64,000 nt of DNA from Bacillus sp. NTK071 (lineage in GTDB: Bacteria > Bacillota > Bacilli > Bacillales > Guptibacillaceae), in contig NZ_JAFKOI010000008.1 in the NCBI RefSeq assembly GCF_017303315.1, positions 62,001 through 126,000 on the forward strand, in the 5' to 3' direction. How positions within the stretch are numbered: the first letter of the stretch is position 1; each line of letters opens with the position of its first letter. The notes under the pieces were generated by a model that worked only from the letters and a program-made list of their open reading frames with translations, searched no databases and was not told the origin of the DNA. This document shows positions 1 to 9,284 of the stretch, one piece after another. Position numbers and translations under genes: made by a program.

Positions 1-126
1 ACCATCACCATTTTTCTCATGAATCTCACAATATTCGGGGGTGAAATAGACATCCTTTTGATCCAAACGATTTAGATATTCATGCCATTCCTTTTTGTCA
101 GTAAGACCGAATAATTGTTTTCCCAT
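1..126 (-). CDS. FemAB/GNAT-like protein, N-terminal fragment (runs off left edge)
   Basis: Only the first 42 codons are inside the window. The start ATG (126-124) follows a good GGGAGGA ribosome site at 6-7 bases. The peptide begins MGKQLFGLTDKKEWHEYL and continues with a KDVYFTPEYCEIHEKNGDG stretch, a pattern I associate with peptidoglycan-bridge FemAB/GNAT-type proteins found in exopolysaccharide loci. The neighbouring sugar transferase and flippase on the same strand agree with that. With so little sequence the family call is tentative. Confidence 0.5.
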   Translation of the reverse strand, partial: MGKQLFGLTDKKEWHEYLNRLDQKDVYFTPEYCEIHEKNGDG

Positions 127-212
127 GAAATCCTCCCAATGATTCGAGTCGATAACGTCAATAGGCTATGTCTGATCCTCAAGTATGTAGTGGCATAACC
201 GTTATCTTATCC

Positions 213-818
213 TCATGAATTAGCGCTTTTCCGTTCCGTATCAAAATTCAGCATATGATTCCCCGGATCCTCAACGACATCCTCTCGCTTTAACACTTTC
301 ACAATAGTTAACGTAATAATTTTGAAATCGAACCATAATGACCAATTCCTAACATAGTGAACATCCAATGCCAGTCGTTCGTCCCATCCAAGATGATTTC
401 GTCCTGTGATTTGAGCGAGCCCTGTTATACCAGGTCTCACATCGTGCCGTTTTCGTTCATTTTCAGTGTAGTAAGGTAGGTATCTTGGAAGGAGTGGTCT
501 TGGTCCTACAAAACTCATATCGCCTTTTAACACATTGACGAGCTGTGGAAGTTCATCTATGCTTAAACGTCTTAACACCCGTCCAAATGGAATTAGCCTT
601 TCTGAAGACGGCAGAAGCTTTCCGTTATCATCACACTCATTGGTCATCGTTCTGAATTTATAAATCGTAAACGGTTTTTCTTTGTAGCCGATTCGCTCTT
701 GCTTATAAAGAATCGGTGAGCCGATCTTAGCTTTAAGAAGGATGCTCACTCCTAGGATGATTGTTGATAATAGCAGAATAATAAACGTACTCCCCAGTAC
801 ATCAACTAATCGTTTCAT
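213..818 (-). CDS. Undecaprenyl-phosphate sugar phosphotransferase (short WcaJ/PglC type)
   Basis: Probable initiating glycosyl-1-phosphate transferase that loads the first sugar phosphate onto undecaprenyl phosphate at the membrane for exopolysaccharide synthesis. The 201-aa length fits the minimal bacterial sugar transferase family. One hydrophobic N-terminal segment (about residues 8-28) is followed by the family hallmarks KFRTM, DELPQLVNVLKGDMSFVGPR and RPGITGLAQITGRN. The multi-span N-terminal region of full-length WcaJ/WbaP proteins is absent. It lies between a FemAB-like gene and a Wzx-type flippase on the same strand, so the left end of the window is the tail of a polysaccharide cluster. 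The actual sugar cannot be read from sequence. Confidence 0.9.
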   Translation of the reverse strand: MKRLVDVLGSTFIILLLSTIILGVSILLKAKIGSPILYKQERIGYKEKPFTIYKFRTMTNECDDNGKLLPSSERLIPFGRVLRRLSIDELPQLVNVLKGDMSFVGPRPLLPRYLPYYTENERKRHDVRPGITGLAQITGRNHLGWDERLALDVHYVRNWSLWFDFKIITLTIVKVLKREDVVEDPGNHMLNFDTERKSANS

Positions 819-906
819 GTTCCTTTCCCCCTAACCCCTTTCGTTTCTTATAAAGAACGATCGTGTATGATTATGATTCATCTGTGCCACTTTGGATATA
901 GATTGA

Positions 907-2370
907 TCACAACCCGTCTACCCTCTCAGAACTCCTTACCTTCCCTCTTTGAATCAATCCTTTGTTCGTTAGGTAAGAGAAAAGCGAGTGATTCAATTGT
1001 TTATCTAACAAGATATAGATGCCAATGATGACATATTGAGTGACCGCTGCGAGAATCGGAAGGCCGTTGAACACCAAGTCGCATAAAACTAGGCTTCCTA
1101 GAAGAATCGTAATGAATGGAATCATTCTCTTTCCTATAAACGACCGATTCGGTGCCACAACCCAAAACCCTAGAAACGCAACTACTTCAATCAGAATACA
1201 GGCCCATGCTGCTCCAATTAATCCGAAGCTTTGACTCAACATCCAATAGAAAATAGCTGCCCCTATCACAGCAAGTGATTGTACAATCATTCTTTGAGTT
1301 TGACGAGCTCTTGTTGTTAATCCATCAGCTAATGCAATTGTAATTCCTTGAAGAAATAAAACGATGGATATAATCTTCAATAAACTTGCTGCACTAACCC
1401 ATTCAGATCCAAATAACAATTCAATAATAGGTGTTGCGAAATAATAGAGGGGCACCGTCATTGCCATACCAACTAACCCCATGATTTTCATTTGAAGCAT
1501 GTTTAACGACTCATGTTCTTCTATGTGGTTGCTATTGTAATAACGGAATAGAACTGGATAAAAAGCGCCTGCCACAATGAAAGGAAGCTGAAGAAGTGCT
1601 TGCGGAATCCGATAAGCGACTGCAAAAAGGCCAACTTCAGCAAGAGATACCGTTTTCTCTAGTAGAATCGGACCTAGCTGCGGTAGAATAACAAATAGCA
1701 ATCCAGTCACTGTGAAGGATAAAAGCTGATCGAACAATCCTTTGTGGAACGAGCAGCGAAGCGGTATTCTCGTATACTTGAGAACCAGGAATATTCCCAT
1801 TAAACCTGATAATAAATACGATAAACCATATGCCGAGTAAACGATATAAGGATGCCAGTTAAAGATCATACCAATCGTAATCGACAGAACAAGTAAGAGA
1901 GAGGAAGTAATCCTGATAATCCCTGAGAATTGCATTTTTTCAACAAGCTGAAAGTATGTGGATGAAATACTCTGCATAGAGACGCCAATAACAAAAGGAA
2001 TAATAAGAAAGTAAGACGTCTTAAGTAGCATCGTATCTTCTGAGTGAAGCGATTGAATAATGATAAACCCAACAATAAATGTAGCTAGTAAAAGAATGAA
2101 ACGCAATTTAATATAGGACGACATGACAACACCGATATCCGCTTTTTCCTTCGACCCTTCACGCAAAACAATCTTACTTAATCCTGCATCAGTAAAGTAG
2201 GCCATAATCATCGCAAAAGCGAGCGCAACACTGAACATCCCATAATTAGAAGATTTAAGATAAGATGCGAGAACAATTAATGCCCCAGCATTTAACGCAC
2301 TTGCAAGAGCCGTACTATAGAATAGGTGAAGAATGTTCATCGCTATTGAATTTCCGTTCGGCTTTTTCAT
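907..2370 (-). CDS. Oligosaccharide flippase, Wzx/PST family
   Basis: 487 residues with about 12-14 hydrophobic helices spread along the whole chain and short hydrophilic loops, typical of the polysaccharide transporter branch of the MOP superfamily. The N-terminal block (NAGALIVLASYLKSSNYGMF) is the usual first-helix signature of O-antigen/EPS flippases. It would move lipid-linked repeat units across the membrane. An AAGGTGG ribosome site precedes the ATG. It is on the same strand as the upstream and downstream polysaccharide genes, but an 88-base gap separates it from the transferase, so co-transcription is likely but not shown. Confidence 0.88.
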   Translation of the reverse strand: MKKPNGNSIAMNILHLFYSTALASALNAGALIVLASYLKSSNYGMFSVALAFAMIMAYFTDAGLSKIVLREGSKEKADIGVVMSSYIKLRFILLLATFIVGFIIIQSLHSEDTMLLKTSYFLIIPFVIGVSMQSISSTYFQLVEKMQFSGIIRITSSLLLVLSITIGMIFNWHPYIVYSAYGLSYLLSGLMGIFLVLKYTRIPLRCSFHKGLFDQLLSFTVTGLLFVILPQLGPILLEKTVSLAEVGLFAVAYRIPQALLQLPFIVAGAFYPVLFRYYNSNHIEEHESLNMLQMKIMGLVGMAMTVPLYYFATPIIELLFGSEWVSAASLLKIISIVLFLQGITIALADGLTTRARQTQRMIVQSLAVIGAAIFYWMLSQSFGLIGAAWACILIEVVAFLGFWVVAPNRSFIGKRMIPFITILLGSLVLCDLVFNGLPILAAVTQYVIIGIYILLDKQLNHSLFSYLTNKGLIQRGKVRSSERVDGL

Positions 2371-2694
2371 ATTAAGGCCACCTTATTTAAATGAATGTAG
2401 TTAAGATCCTTTATCGTTTACCATCACCTCTATACAAAGCATTTTTTATATTCTCTCTATTACTTTGAATCGTTCTTTTTAGAGAACTATAGTGTAAGTA
2501 TAAAGACCCAAGAGTAGTTTGGGAAATTCTGTTTTTGCTTAAATAACCGCAGTTTAGAGGTTATTACTTCCATTAACTACTCTATTCTCTTGTAACCTTC
2601 TTTTTACTTACACAACAAAACTGTTCACTATATGACACATTCGTACAATTCTCTCAAGAATTAATCACCGTATAACGAGCGTTATGAAGTACCT
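2371..2694. other. Intergenic region, no gene seen
   Basis: 324 bases between two minus-strand genes. Apart from the ribosome site of the flippase gene at the left end and a small imperfect inverted repeat around 2545-2565 (ATAACCGCAGTTTAGAGGTTAT) I see no open frame or clear terminator. It probably holds the promoter of the flippase gene. Confidence 0.4.
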
Positions 2695-3375
2695 TCATTC
2701 AAACAACGCCATTAATTCCCACAGTGATTTAATAGCATATTGCGCTTGGAATTCTAGTCCATACGAAACATCTGCACCCTGGTAGATCCCTTTTTCTCTC
2801 TCAATATGAACAGTCTTCATTCCTAATTTGTTTGGCGCAACAAAATCTTTACTTACATTATCACCAACATACACCATTTCTCCATAGTCTAGCTTAAGTC
2901 TATTTTTCATCATCTCATAGGCTTTTGCATGAGGTTTCCAGTATTCACTTCCTATTTCATCGGTTAATATAATCTCATCAAAAAACTCTAACCGACCAAC
3001 AGCTCTCAACTTTTGCTTCTGCGCATTTGCATAGCCATTTGTAATAATCCCCATTTTTATACCTTTATTCTTTAAAGCTAGTAAACAAGGCAACACATCA
3101 GAATAGTAAGCGATCACTGGATCATGATTACGGTATTCTTGGACGAGATCGGTGATCATCTCGTTTGTATATGTTCGCTCCAACCGCTCATACAATCTAT
3201 TAAACACATTTTGAGGACATTCATGAAATAGTTCCATCAAAATCAATTTAATTTCCATTGAATCTTCTTGAAATTGATTACTTAATAGTTGTGATACGTG
3301 TGAATAGCCGCTTTCAATGTATTGATATTCAGAAATTAACGTATCATCTAAATCAAAAATGACGGCTTTCACCAT
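2695..3375 (-). CDS. HAD-superfamily hydrolase (YjjG/pyrophosphatase-like)
   Basis: 226-aa HAD phosphatase with all four motifs: VIFDLDDTL (nucleophile Asp and acid Asp, residues 5-13), IITNGYA (motif II), KPHAKAYE (motif III Lys) and VYVGDNVSKD (motif IV acidic pair). The helical cap between motifs I and II is of the C1 type. The start overlaps the end of the ATP-grasp gene by seven bases, so the two are translationally coupled and presumably act in one pathway, possibly modification of an exopolysaccharide building block. Substrate unknown. Confidence 0.85.
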   Translation of the reverse strand: MVKAVIFDLDDTLISEYQYIESGYSHVSQLLSNQFQEDSMEIKLILMELFHECPQNVFNRLYERLERTYTNEMITDLVQEYRNHDPVIAYYSDVLPCLLALKNKGIKMGIITNGYANAQKQKLRAVGRLEFFDEIILTDEIGSEYWKPHAKAYEMMKNRLKLDYGEMVYVGDNVSKDFVAPNKLGMKTVHIEREKGIYQGADVSYGLEFQAQYAIKSLWELMALFE

Positions 3376-4352
3376 TGGACTGGCTGCATATTTTCATCTA
3401 AACAAATGCTACTATCAAATCGAACAAACGTCAGGTTGTCTCTATAATCTTCGTGATACGTTAGTTCTTGACCTAGTAGTAATCTAAAAAGATTTTCAGT
3501 GGAATCAGCACCAGATTGAATGCTCATAGGTGCACCACCACCAAATCGTGGATTGATCTCAATAAATTCAATCCCTTTTACTGTCTTCATTACTTGCACT
3601 GTAATATGACCAATTGGTTTAAGTACTTCCATTAAGGTAATCACTTCGTTTATAACTTCTCTATCCTTGATGATCTTTCCTTTGGATATTTCACCACTTC
3701 GTGTAGCGATTCTTAATCGTGGTACAACAGAAACGACGCTACTATTGAAGTCTAGAAATACATCAATCGTGAACTCGTCACCTTCCATATAATCTTGAAT
3801 CAAAGGGTCGCGAACGATACTTAGAGCATTTTGCAACTCATCAAGAGTAGTCACTTTAAATGTATTAACACTAGAACTTCCTGATTTGGGTTTAATAAAA
3901 AGTGGAAATTCGTAGGTCCCAGTATTGATTTCTTCAAGAGAATACATTTTAGGAATCTGAAATTGATTCTTCTCGAGGAATAATTGTGTGTTGATTTTAT
4001 CTCTACAAATCTTAATAACATTTGCATCCGAAATAAGTACTTTAGCTCCTGATTTTTCTTCAATCAACGATCTATTTTCCGCAAGCAACAATAAATCTGT
4101 ATCAATTGTAGGAACAATTAGTGCAATCTTTTCCTTTAAGCAAGCATCAATAATAGCTTCCACATAATTTGGTTCGGTGATTTTTGGTAGCTTATAAGCT
4201 TTATCAGCAAGATATAAGGCTGGCGCAGTATCAGAACAATCTGCGGCAACAATTGTACTTTGAACAGTTAACTTCTTCGCTGCTTTTTGAAAACTTTGAA
4301 CCAGTTCCACTCTTCTTCCAGCACTTAGAATTAAGATATTGATTTCATCCAT
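3369..4352 (-). CDS. ATP-grasp domain protein (carbamoyl-phosphate-synthase-like ligase)
   Basis: 327 residues. An N-terminal Rossmann-like pre-ATP-grasp domain begins with INILILSAGRRVELVQSF and includes a VAADCSDTAPAL strand-turn. The ATP-grasp fold follows, with a Lys strand FPLFIKPKSGSSS, a lid QDYMEGDEFTIDVFLD and the metal-binding strand FIEINPRFGGG near residue 265-275. Such enzymes ligate a carboxylate to an amine or thiol using ATP. The tight pairing with a HAD hydrolase (seven-base overlap) next to EPS genes suggests a sugar- or amino-acid-modifying step. Product unknown. Confidence 0.85.
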   Translation of the reverse strand: MDEINILILSAGRRVELVQSFQKAAKKLTVQSTIVAADCSDTAPALYLADKAYKLPKITEPNYVEAIIDACLKEKIALIVPTIDTDLLLLAENRSLIEEKSGAKVLISDANVIKICRDKINTQLFLEKNQFQIPKMYSLEEINTGTYEFPLFIKPKSGSSSVNTFKVTTLDELQNALSIVRDPLIQDYMEGDEFTIDVFLDFNSSVVSVVPRLRIATRSGEISKGKIIKDREVINEVITLMEVLKPIGHITVQVMKTVKGIEFIEINPRFGGGAPMSIQSGADSTENLFRLLLGQELTYHEDYRDNLTFVRFDSSICLDENMQPVQW

Positions 4353-4971
4353 ATTATTCTCCTCTTTACTGCCTCGACCTCTTACTACGACAGTTCTAAA
4401 TGAAAAAATGATTAACTAGTTAATATTTTCAATCTATTATACCGTCTACCCTCTCAATTGTTTAGTTTGAAATACATATATTCTGAGATCGTGACTTCCT
4501 AACTATTAGAAAAGTCACTTGGTTTTTTTCTAAGAATACCTATTGTTATGACTCTTTATGTAAACATTGTTGCTATAAAGTGGTGGATTTCCGCTATGAT
4601 ATGTGGTTCTCTATAAGAAAATTTTTGAAAAGAAACAATCAATTAGAAAAGAGTCTTCGTTAAAAATGGAAGTCCTGTTATTGGATAAATCAAGGTATAA
4701 ATACATTTTGAAATATAGATGAGGGAGTGAGAAATTGAAAAGAAAGATACATGGCCTGTACCTTTCCTAATTTATACGAGGTGAATGACTAAAGGAGATG
4801 AGAAGATCAGATTCATTTAATTGTAGCGTTATCCATGTATGCGATATTTTTGTTGGCCACTGGAATAGAAGAACACTACAGATGGTCTTGTTTGGTTGTG
4901 GCTATTTTAGCTGCCACTCTATTTTTCGTAATGGAGTTGACGAGACTGATCTATGATAGGGTTTCCTATTC
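4353..4971. other. Long intergenic region with a possible decayed small membrane gene
   Basis: About 620 bases without a convincing gene. Plus-strand codons from about 4808 to 4970 read as a hydrophobic stretch containing LIVALSMYAIFLLATG and VVAILAATLFFVMEL, two potential membrane helices. There is no good start codon in frame, and the frame then runs through the end of the convergent gene. It may be the remnant of a small membrane protein or chance. No terminator or promoter stands out. Confidence 0.25.
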
Positions 4972-6090
4972 TTATAACCCCATTTTCAATCGAAAATTAA
5001 TATCTTTAAGATCAAACTCTTTATATCCCTGCATCTTTCCCCAGCTGATCATATGTTGATAATCTGGATGATTGGGATCGCCAATAATTTGAAGAAATTC
5101 TTCATAACCCCCCTCTCCACCTACATCTTCTGGAGGCGCGTTCCCTTCCCCATCAAGGCAGATTGGATAATTCACTTTATAATTATCGACTACTTTTTCA
5201 ACCTCAATAACGTGCTCCCAATCATCACCAAAGTCGTAGTTGTAGACAATTTTGGCAGGCAGATACTCAAACAACTTAACCCCGGTTTCCATTTTCATTG
5301 GAATATCACCTGGATAGTTAAACGCTTCTTCACTACATACTAAATTAATGGTCGCTTGGTTTTGATTCATTGGGATGACATTTTCCCCACTGAAATCCGG
5401 GTAAATTATAAAGTCATGTAAGTGGCTATTTTGCCAACCAAATGCTACCTGTAAGAAATGATGCAGGTTACTAAAAGTGGTATTCATCGGAACTACGAGT
5501 TTGCGCCATACCGACCTATGATCTAGCTTCAGCGTTACATTTAACTCTACCGCTTCAGAATTGAAAGCCGATTCACCAGCAAACTCCTCTAAACTCTTAT
5601 ACATCTCCTCATTTGGATGAATGTAACTTTTTCCGTTCCCTGCTAACATGCTGCTGATCCTTAAACTTAGATCTTCTTGAATAATTACTTCTTCATCAAC
5701 CAAATCTTCAAAGTAATGAGCATTCTCACACGCTTTGTTTAACCGCGCGACAGACGTTCGATCTTTTGTTTTGGAAAAGGTAATCTCATTAGCATTGGCC
5801 TGCTGCAAATAATTTTGAATGATTTCATCCTTGATATTCTCAGCTTGCCACACCTTCTCAAGAGCTTGTGAAATCAGCTTATCAATATGCTTCAGGTCTT
5901 TTGCTTTTACACCATAGAGGACGATCACATAGCGAGTTAAATCATTCACCAGCACTAGCACCTTCTTACGGCCAATCTTTATTACATTTGCATGCCAGTC
6001 AAAAAGCGCGTTTTCTTCTGAAGGTGTTCCTGGGGAGACTTTTAGTTCATCTAAAAGTTTCTTCGTACATTGAATTAGCAATAGACACAC
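4972..6090 (-). CDS. DUF6933 - plasmid pRiA4b ORF-3-like fusion protein
   Basis: 372 residues, two parts. Residues 1-155 resemble the DUF6933 family (start MCLLLIQCTKKLLDELKV, then HANVIKIGRKKVLVLVNDLTRY). Residues about 180-372 match the pRiA4b ORF-3-like fold: LNVTLKLDHRSVWRKLVVP, LHHFLQVAFGWQNSHLHDF, YDFGDDWEHVIEVE and NHPDYQHMISWG. The second family is widespread on plasmids and chromosomes, with no established biochemical role. Neighbours give no operon context: it is convergent with the gap above and 160 bases downstream of an EEP hydrolase. I recognise the families but cannot name a function. Confidence 0.8.
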   Translation of the reverse strand: MCLLLIQCTKKLLDELKVSPGTPSEENALFDWHANVIKIGRKKVLVLVNDLTRYVIVLYGVKAKDLKHIDKLISQALEKVWQAENIKDEIIQNYLQQANANEITFSKTKDRTSVARLNKACENAHYFEDLVDEEVIIQEDLSLRISSMLAGNGKSYIHPNEEMYKSLEEFAGESAFNSEAVELNVTLKLDHRSVWRKLVVPMNTTFSNLHHFLQVAFGWQNSHLHDFIIYPDFSGENVIPMNQNQATINLVCSEEAFNYPGDIPMKMETGVKLFEYLPAKIVYNYDFGDDWEHVIEVEKVVDNYKVNYPICLDGEGNAPPEDVGGEGGYEEFLQIIGDPNHPDYQHMISWGKMQGYKEFDLKDINFRLKMGL

Positions 6091-6190
6091 TCCTTCTTAC
6101 CATTAAGGGATACGTTCGTTATTTTTATGAGTACAGTTTATCATATCCATAAGCAAGGTATAATCAGTTGTCCAATACCAAAAGTGTATC

Positions 6191-6210
6191 TTAATTAAAC
6201 GTTTGATTTT
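6191..6210. promoter_or_regulatory. Palindromic motif, copy 1 of 4 (core AAACGTTT)
   Basis: TTAATTAAACGTTTGATTTT, an imperfect palindrome. Nearly the same 18-20 base motif recurs in three other intergenic regions of this window (18661, 34485, 62233). Candidate operator for a TetR- or LacI-like repressor; the regulator is unknown. Confidence 0.4.
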
Positions 6211-6251
6211 AGTACATTTTGTAGATTTTTCAAGACGTAAACCAAGTTAGC

Positions 6252-7184
6252 TTACTTCTTAATATCTCGAAGAACTCTAAACTCTTCTTCGGTATATGAG
6301 AATTTATCTGATCTGGTTTTCTCTCCTTCATGAAGATTCTTATCCAGATGATTGGGCTGGAATGTGACAATGAATGGAGAATGATCACTTAATTTTTGCT
6401 CTCGATAGATATGCAAATACTTGAATGATACAGGATTCAGTGTTTTAGATGCAAAGCAGTGGTCAAACCTGCGTGGAAACACTTTATCTTTCCTCTTTAA
6501 AATAAAGCTATAGTCGCTTTTCGCAAATCCATAAAGTGAACGATAGACATCTCCTAAATCATAATTAGATAGCCGTTCTAGAACACTTCTTTCTCCTGCA
6601 TCCCATTTTTCACTTTTTGGAGGAAGTCTCCATGAACCGTCTTTATATAAAACTTGCCCCCAGGTAATAATCTCTCCATCATTCGTTTCTAACTGAGGCG
6701 AATTAAAGTCCCCACATAAAATTCTATGATTACAAGAATAGCAGGCTAATTTATTGAAAATACCCTCAAACGTATCGATCTTAACCCAACCATTTGATGA
6801 ACCAGGAGGAACATGGCTATTATAAAGCTCGATATGCCCAACCGGACTATCCACCTTAACACCTAGTACTCTCTCTTCCCAAGGTATTACGAAATCATTT
6901 ATTATTTCTAGCGGCCACTTACTTGCAATTAATAGACCATATCTTCTAGGACCAACTATGATGGAAGGCTCACTAATTAATTTAAAAGTATTGTGTATAT
7001 GATTAAATCCTAATCCCTTAAGTGCTTCTGAATACTGATCAACATTTTTTATGGTCATTTCTTGAAGAGCTACTAAGTCAGGATGTAAATCTCTTATTAC
7101 GTTTAACTGCTCATCAATTCTTTTGCCTCCACCCTGTCGAACATTCCATGAGAAGAGCATTAGTTTATTAGTTATGTGAATCAC
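6252..7184 (-). CDS. Endonuclease/exonuclease/phosphatase (EEP) family hydrolase
   Basis: 310 aa with the ordered EEP metal-binding motifs: LFSWNVRQGGG near residue 10 (Asn), DLVALQE (catalytic Glu, about residue 42), LCGDFNSPQ (Asp/Asn pair, about residue 158) and SDHSPFIV (Asp-His, about residue 267). The fold is shared by DNase I, AP endonucleases and phosphodiesterases. No signal peptide is seen, so it should act in the cytoplasm. It stands alone on the minus strand. Substrate cannot be assigned. Confidence 0.85.
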   Translation of the reverse strand: MIHITNKLMLFSWNVRQGGGKRIDEQLNVIRDLHPDLVALQEMTIKNVDQYSEALKGLGFNHIHNTFKLISEPSIIVGPRRYGLLIASKWPLEIINDFVIPWEERVLGVKVDSPVGHIELYNSHVPPGSSNGWVKIDTFEGIFNKLACYSCNHRILCGDFNSPQLETNDGEIITWGQVLYKDGSWRLPPKSEKWDAGERSVLERLSNYDLGDVYRSLYGFAKSDYSFILKRKDKVFPRRFDHCFASKTLNPVSFKYLHIYREQKLSDHSPFIVTFQPNHLDKNLHEGEKTRSDKFSYTEEEFRVLRDIKK

Positions 7185-7283
7185 CTCGTTATTGTTGTGT
7201 TATTTTATAGTATAATTGCTGATAAAAGTGATTCAAATCTCAAAACAGTAAACCAACCAATGATCTTTTAGAAAGGCGATAGT

Positions 7284-7463
7284 ATGAGATTATTAATATT
7301 TAGCGTTTTATTGTTTATATCTTCATTCGTAACACTAGTATTTATTGATTATCTTAATGATAAAGCATTAAATCTACTAGATAACACTCTACAAGCATTT
7401 ATTCTTGGACTTGTGTTTGCATTCGGAAATTGGGCATTTGGCAAACCCCGATCTCCTAAATAG
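7284..7463 (+). CDS. Small membrane protein, 59 aa
   Basis: ATG at 7284 after an AGAAAGGCGAT ribosome site, stop TAG at 7461-7463. The protein starts MRLLIFSVLLFISSF, has a second hydrophobic segment (LQAFILGLVFAFGNWAF) and ends GKPRSPK, so two membrane spans with a basic tail are predicted. It is just below a 60-codon cut-off. It points away from the EEP gene and converges on the LysM-GH18 gene, sharing the hairpin at 7497 as a terminator. Function unknown. Confidence 0.6.
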   Translation: MRLLIFSVLLFISSFVTLVFIDYLNDKALNLLDNTLQAFILGLVFAFGNWAFGKPRSPK

Positions 7464-7496
7464 AGCAGTGCAATTTCTTATTGTAAAATAAAAAAA

Positions 7497-7522
7497 GAAT
7501 CACGAGAGCGCTCCCCTGATTC
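7497..7522. terminator. Bidirectional hairpin terminator resembling a solo REP end
   Basis: Stem GAATCA/TGATTC with a T-run on one side and an A-run on the other, lying between two converging genes. The loop region (CGAGAGCGCTCCCC) is a diverged form of the right-hand hairpin of the dispersed repeat family, so this may be a domesticated solo REP. Confidence 0.55.
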
Positions 7523-7532
7523 TTCGCAATTC

Positions 7533-8795
7533 TTATTTCATAACATCTATATTCTTCTTCACATACGCCCAGTTCTGCGGAAAAGGGAATCGTAACCGCC
7601 AGTACGTACTTCCAAGTAAATTATAAGCCTCCATTTGTTTGTATTTCGCCGTCAAACTTTTGATATCCTCAAACCAAACGATATGCTCTTTGTTCATAAG
7701 GTTATAACTATAGTTCGGAGCCTGCGCAGTAGGATTGTATTGAATCGGTATCCATCCTTCAAGCGCACGGTTCTGAGCATTTTGATTTGGAATCATTGCT
7801 GCATCTCCCTGTCGTGGCACCGTCCAATTATACCCATAAAGGCTTATCGCCATCATGATTTTCCGCCTGTTAATCTGACCAGTCGCATACATCATTACCT
7901 GTTCAATCCACCAAACCGGCGCAATCGGATCAGGCGGTCCAATCGCATAGCCATAGTCAATTGTCATAACGGATACAATATCCACAATCTCGCCAGTGGC
8001 CTTATAATCAAGAAAACCAACCAATCGATTCGTTGCCATGTCGCTACTTTTTGCATGCGCATTGAGTTGTAGAATTAAGTTTCCAAGGCCCAGCTTTAAT
8101 TCTTTAAGAAATGCAGTGAAATCATTTCTTCTATCAGCAGGAACAAACTCAAAATCAATACTGACGCCTGCATAGCCCTTTTCCTTTACCTTTTTAACGA
8201 GACCTTGAACTAATGTCTTTCTCCTTATAGGATCCTTGAGAACAACATCCGCTAATGCTGGGCTAAACATACGATTCTCATAGTTACTAATCACGAGTAA
8301 TGGCTTGATGTTTAATGCTTTCGTTCTTTGTAAAATAAGATTATCATCTATCGTAAGAAGTTCGCCTTCTGCCGTAAAGGAATAAGTGAATATCGCTAAA
8401 TATGTGATGGAATCTGCAAGATCATTAAGCATGTCAAGGTAAGGTGCACCCGATAACGCATCAAAAAATACCAGAGTTTGCATACGGTACTTTTCTGGCG
8501 TAGGGATACGGATTCTTAGTCCGATCGGAAGAGCATTTGGATTGATTGTTGGATTTGCTGTCATAATCGCTTGAATTGAAGTTTGAAATTGTTGGGAAAG
8601 CTTCCAGTACGTATCACCTGGCTTGATTTGATAGTACCTTTCAGGCAGTGCCTGATCTGGTATATAAAGAGTTAATCCAGGAACGAGTCGATCAGAAAAG
8701 AGACCGTTCACAGTCTTTATAGTCGCTATCGATACACCATAAGCAATTGAAATGCCCCAAAGATTATCACCCACCATTACTGTGTGGATCGCCAT
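7533..8795 (-). CDS. LysM-GH18 glycoside hydrolase (SleL/YaaH-like N-acetylglucosaminidase)
   Basis: 420 aa. Two LysM domains (about 3-46 and 53-98: HTVMVGDNLWGISIAYGV and YQIKPGDTYWKLSQQF) are followed by a GH18 barrel (about 105-415). The catalytic strand YAGVSIDFEF gives Asp214 and the proton donor Glu216. No signal peptide, as in spore cortex-lytic or coat-associated YaaH/SleL enzymes, which cleave spore peptidoglycan during germination. The first 23 codons or so and the upstream region are duplicated at 10250-10367 as a useless fragment. A chitinase-like role is the alternative. Confidence 0.85.
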   Translation of the reverse strand: MAIHTVMVGDNLWGISIAYGVSIATIKTVNGLFSDRLVPGLTLYIPDQALPERYYQIKPGDTYWKLSQQFQTSIQAIMTANPTINPNALPIGLRIRIPTPEKYRMQTLVFFDALSGAPYLDMLNDLADSITYLAIFTYSFTAEGELLTIDDNLILQRTKALNIKPLLVISNYENRMFSPALADVVLKDPIRRKTLVQGLVKKVKEKGYAGVSIDFEFVPADRRNDFTAFLKELKLGLGNLILQLNAHAKSSDMATNRLVGFLDYKATGEIVDIVSVMTIDYGYAIGPPDPIAPVWWIEQVMMYATGQINRRKIMMAISLYGYNWTVPRQGDAAMIPNQNAQNRALEGWIPIQYNPTAQAPNYSYNLMNKEHIVWFEDIKSLTAKYKQMEAYNLLGSTYWRLRFPFPQNWAYVKKNIDVMK

Positions 8796-8880
8796 TGAAT
8801 CCCCCCGTTGCGCAATACGCTATATGGATAGTCTATTTTGGAATGCGGAGATTCATGAGGGAGGTTTTGAATCACCTGGT

Positions 8881-9029
8881 GAATCACCGGGACGGTTCTG
8901 CTGATTCATTTGCTTCATCACATCAAAAAAACCAGGTGAACTACTAATTAAATTAGTTTGCTTCCTCGTTTTACTTGAGTTCTTAAATATAACTCTAATA
9001 GTGAATTATGAGAACCGTCCCTGTGACTC
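8881..9029. repeat. BIME-like dispersed repeat, copy A (149 bp)
   Basis: Left hairpin with loop CCGGGACGGTTCTGC between GAATCA and TGATTC; central hairpin AACCAGGTGAACTA / TAGTTTGCTTCCTCGTT; right hairpin with loop AGAACCGTCCC. The two ends are inverted copies of each other. Almost identical to copies at 10100 and 13525, so recent spread or gene conversion is likely. Confidence 0.9.
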
Positions 9030-9046
9030 CATAAAAATAAGAGTCA

Positions 9047-9284
9047 TAGAGAACGTTAGTATTAAATTCCTAGTACCAATGTCCTCACTTTAACGAATAT
9101 AATTGAATGTGTCTGTAGTACGTTCCAAGAAAAGTTTATCTGTTGTATCTTTTAATAAGGAATACATATCAACCATATGAAGCTGGAGGATGACGATGAG
9201 ATTATCGATTAGTCTACTCATTATTATGTCTTTATTTTTAGGAGGGTGCCAGATGAGTGATGATAACCAAACAATTGACCCAGA
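9047..9284. repeat. Duplicated promoter-leader-signal-peptide block, copy 1
   Basis: About 238 bases nearly identical to 12558-12795. Covers the intergenic region, ribosome site, signal peptide and first mature residues of two lipoprotein genes whose remaining parts have diverged strongly. The sharp change in identity marks a recombination border. Confidence 0.85.

Noticed and set aside
4835-5059. 74-codon plus-strand gene
   Set aside because: Only the first 45 codons look membrane-like; the remainder is antisense to the pRiA4b-like gene, and no ribosome site precedes the ATG. Mentioned only as a possible remnant.
8881-9029. Reading the dispersed repeat as a classical MITE with target duplications
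   Set aside because: I saw no consistent flanking direct repeats at the copies examined, and the ends themselves are hairpins, which fits REP/BIME better.
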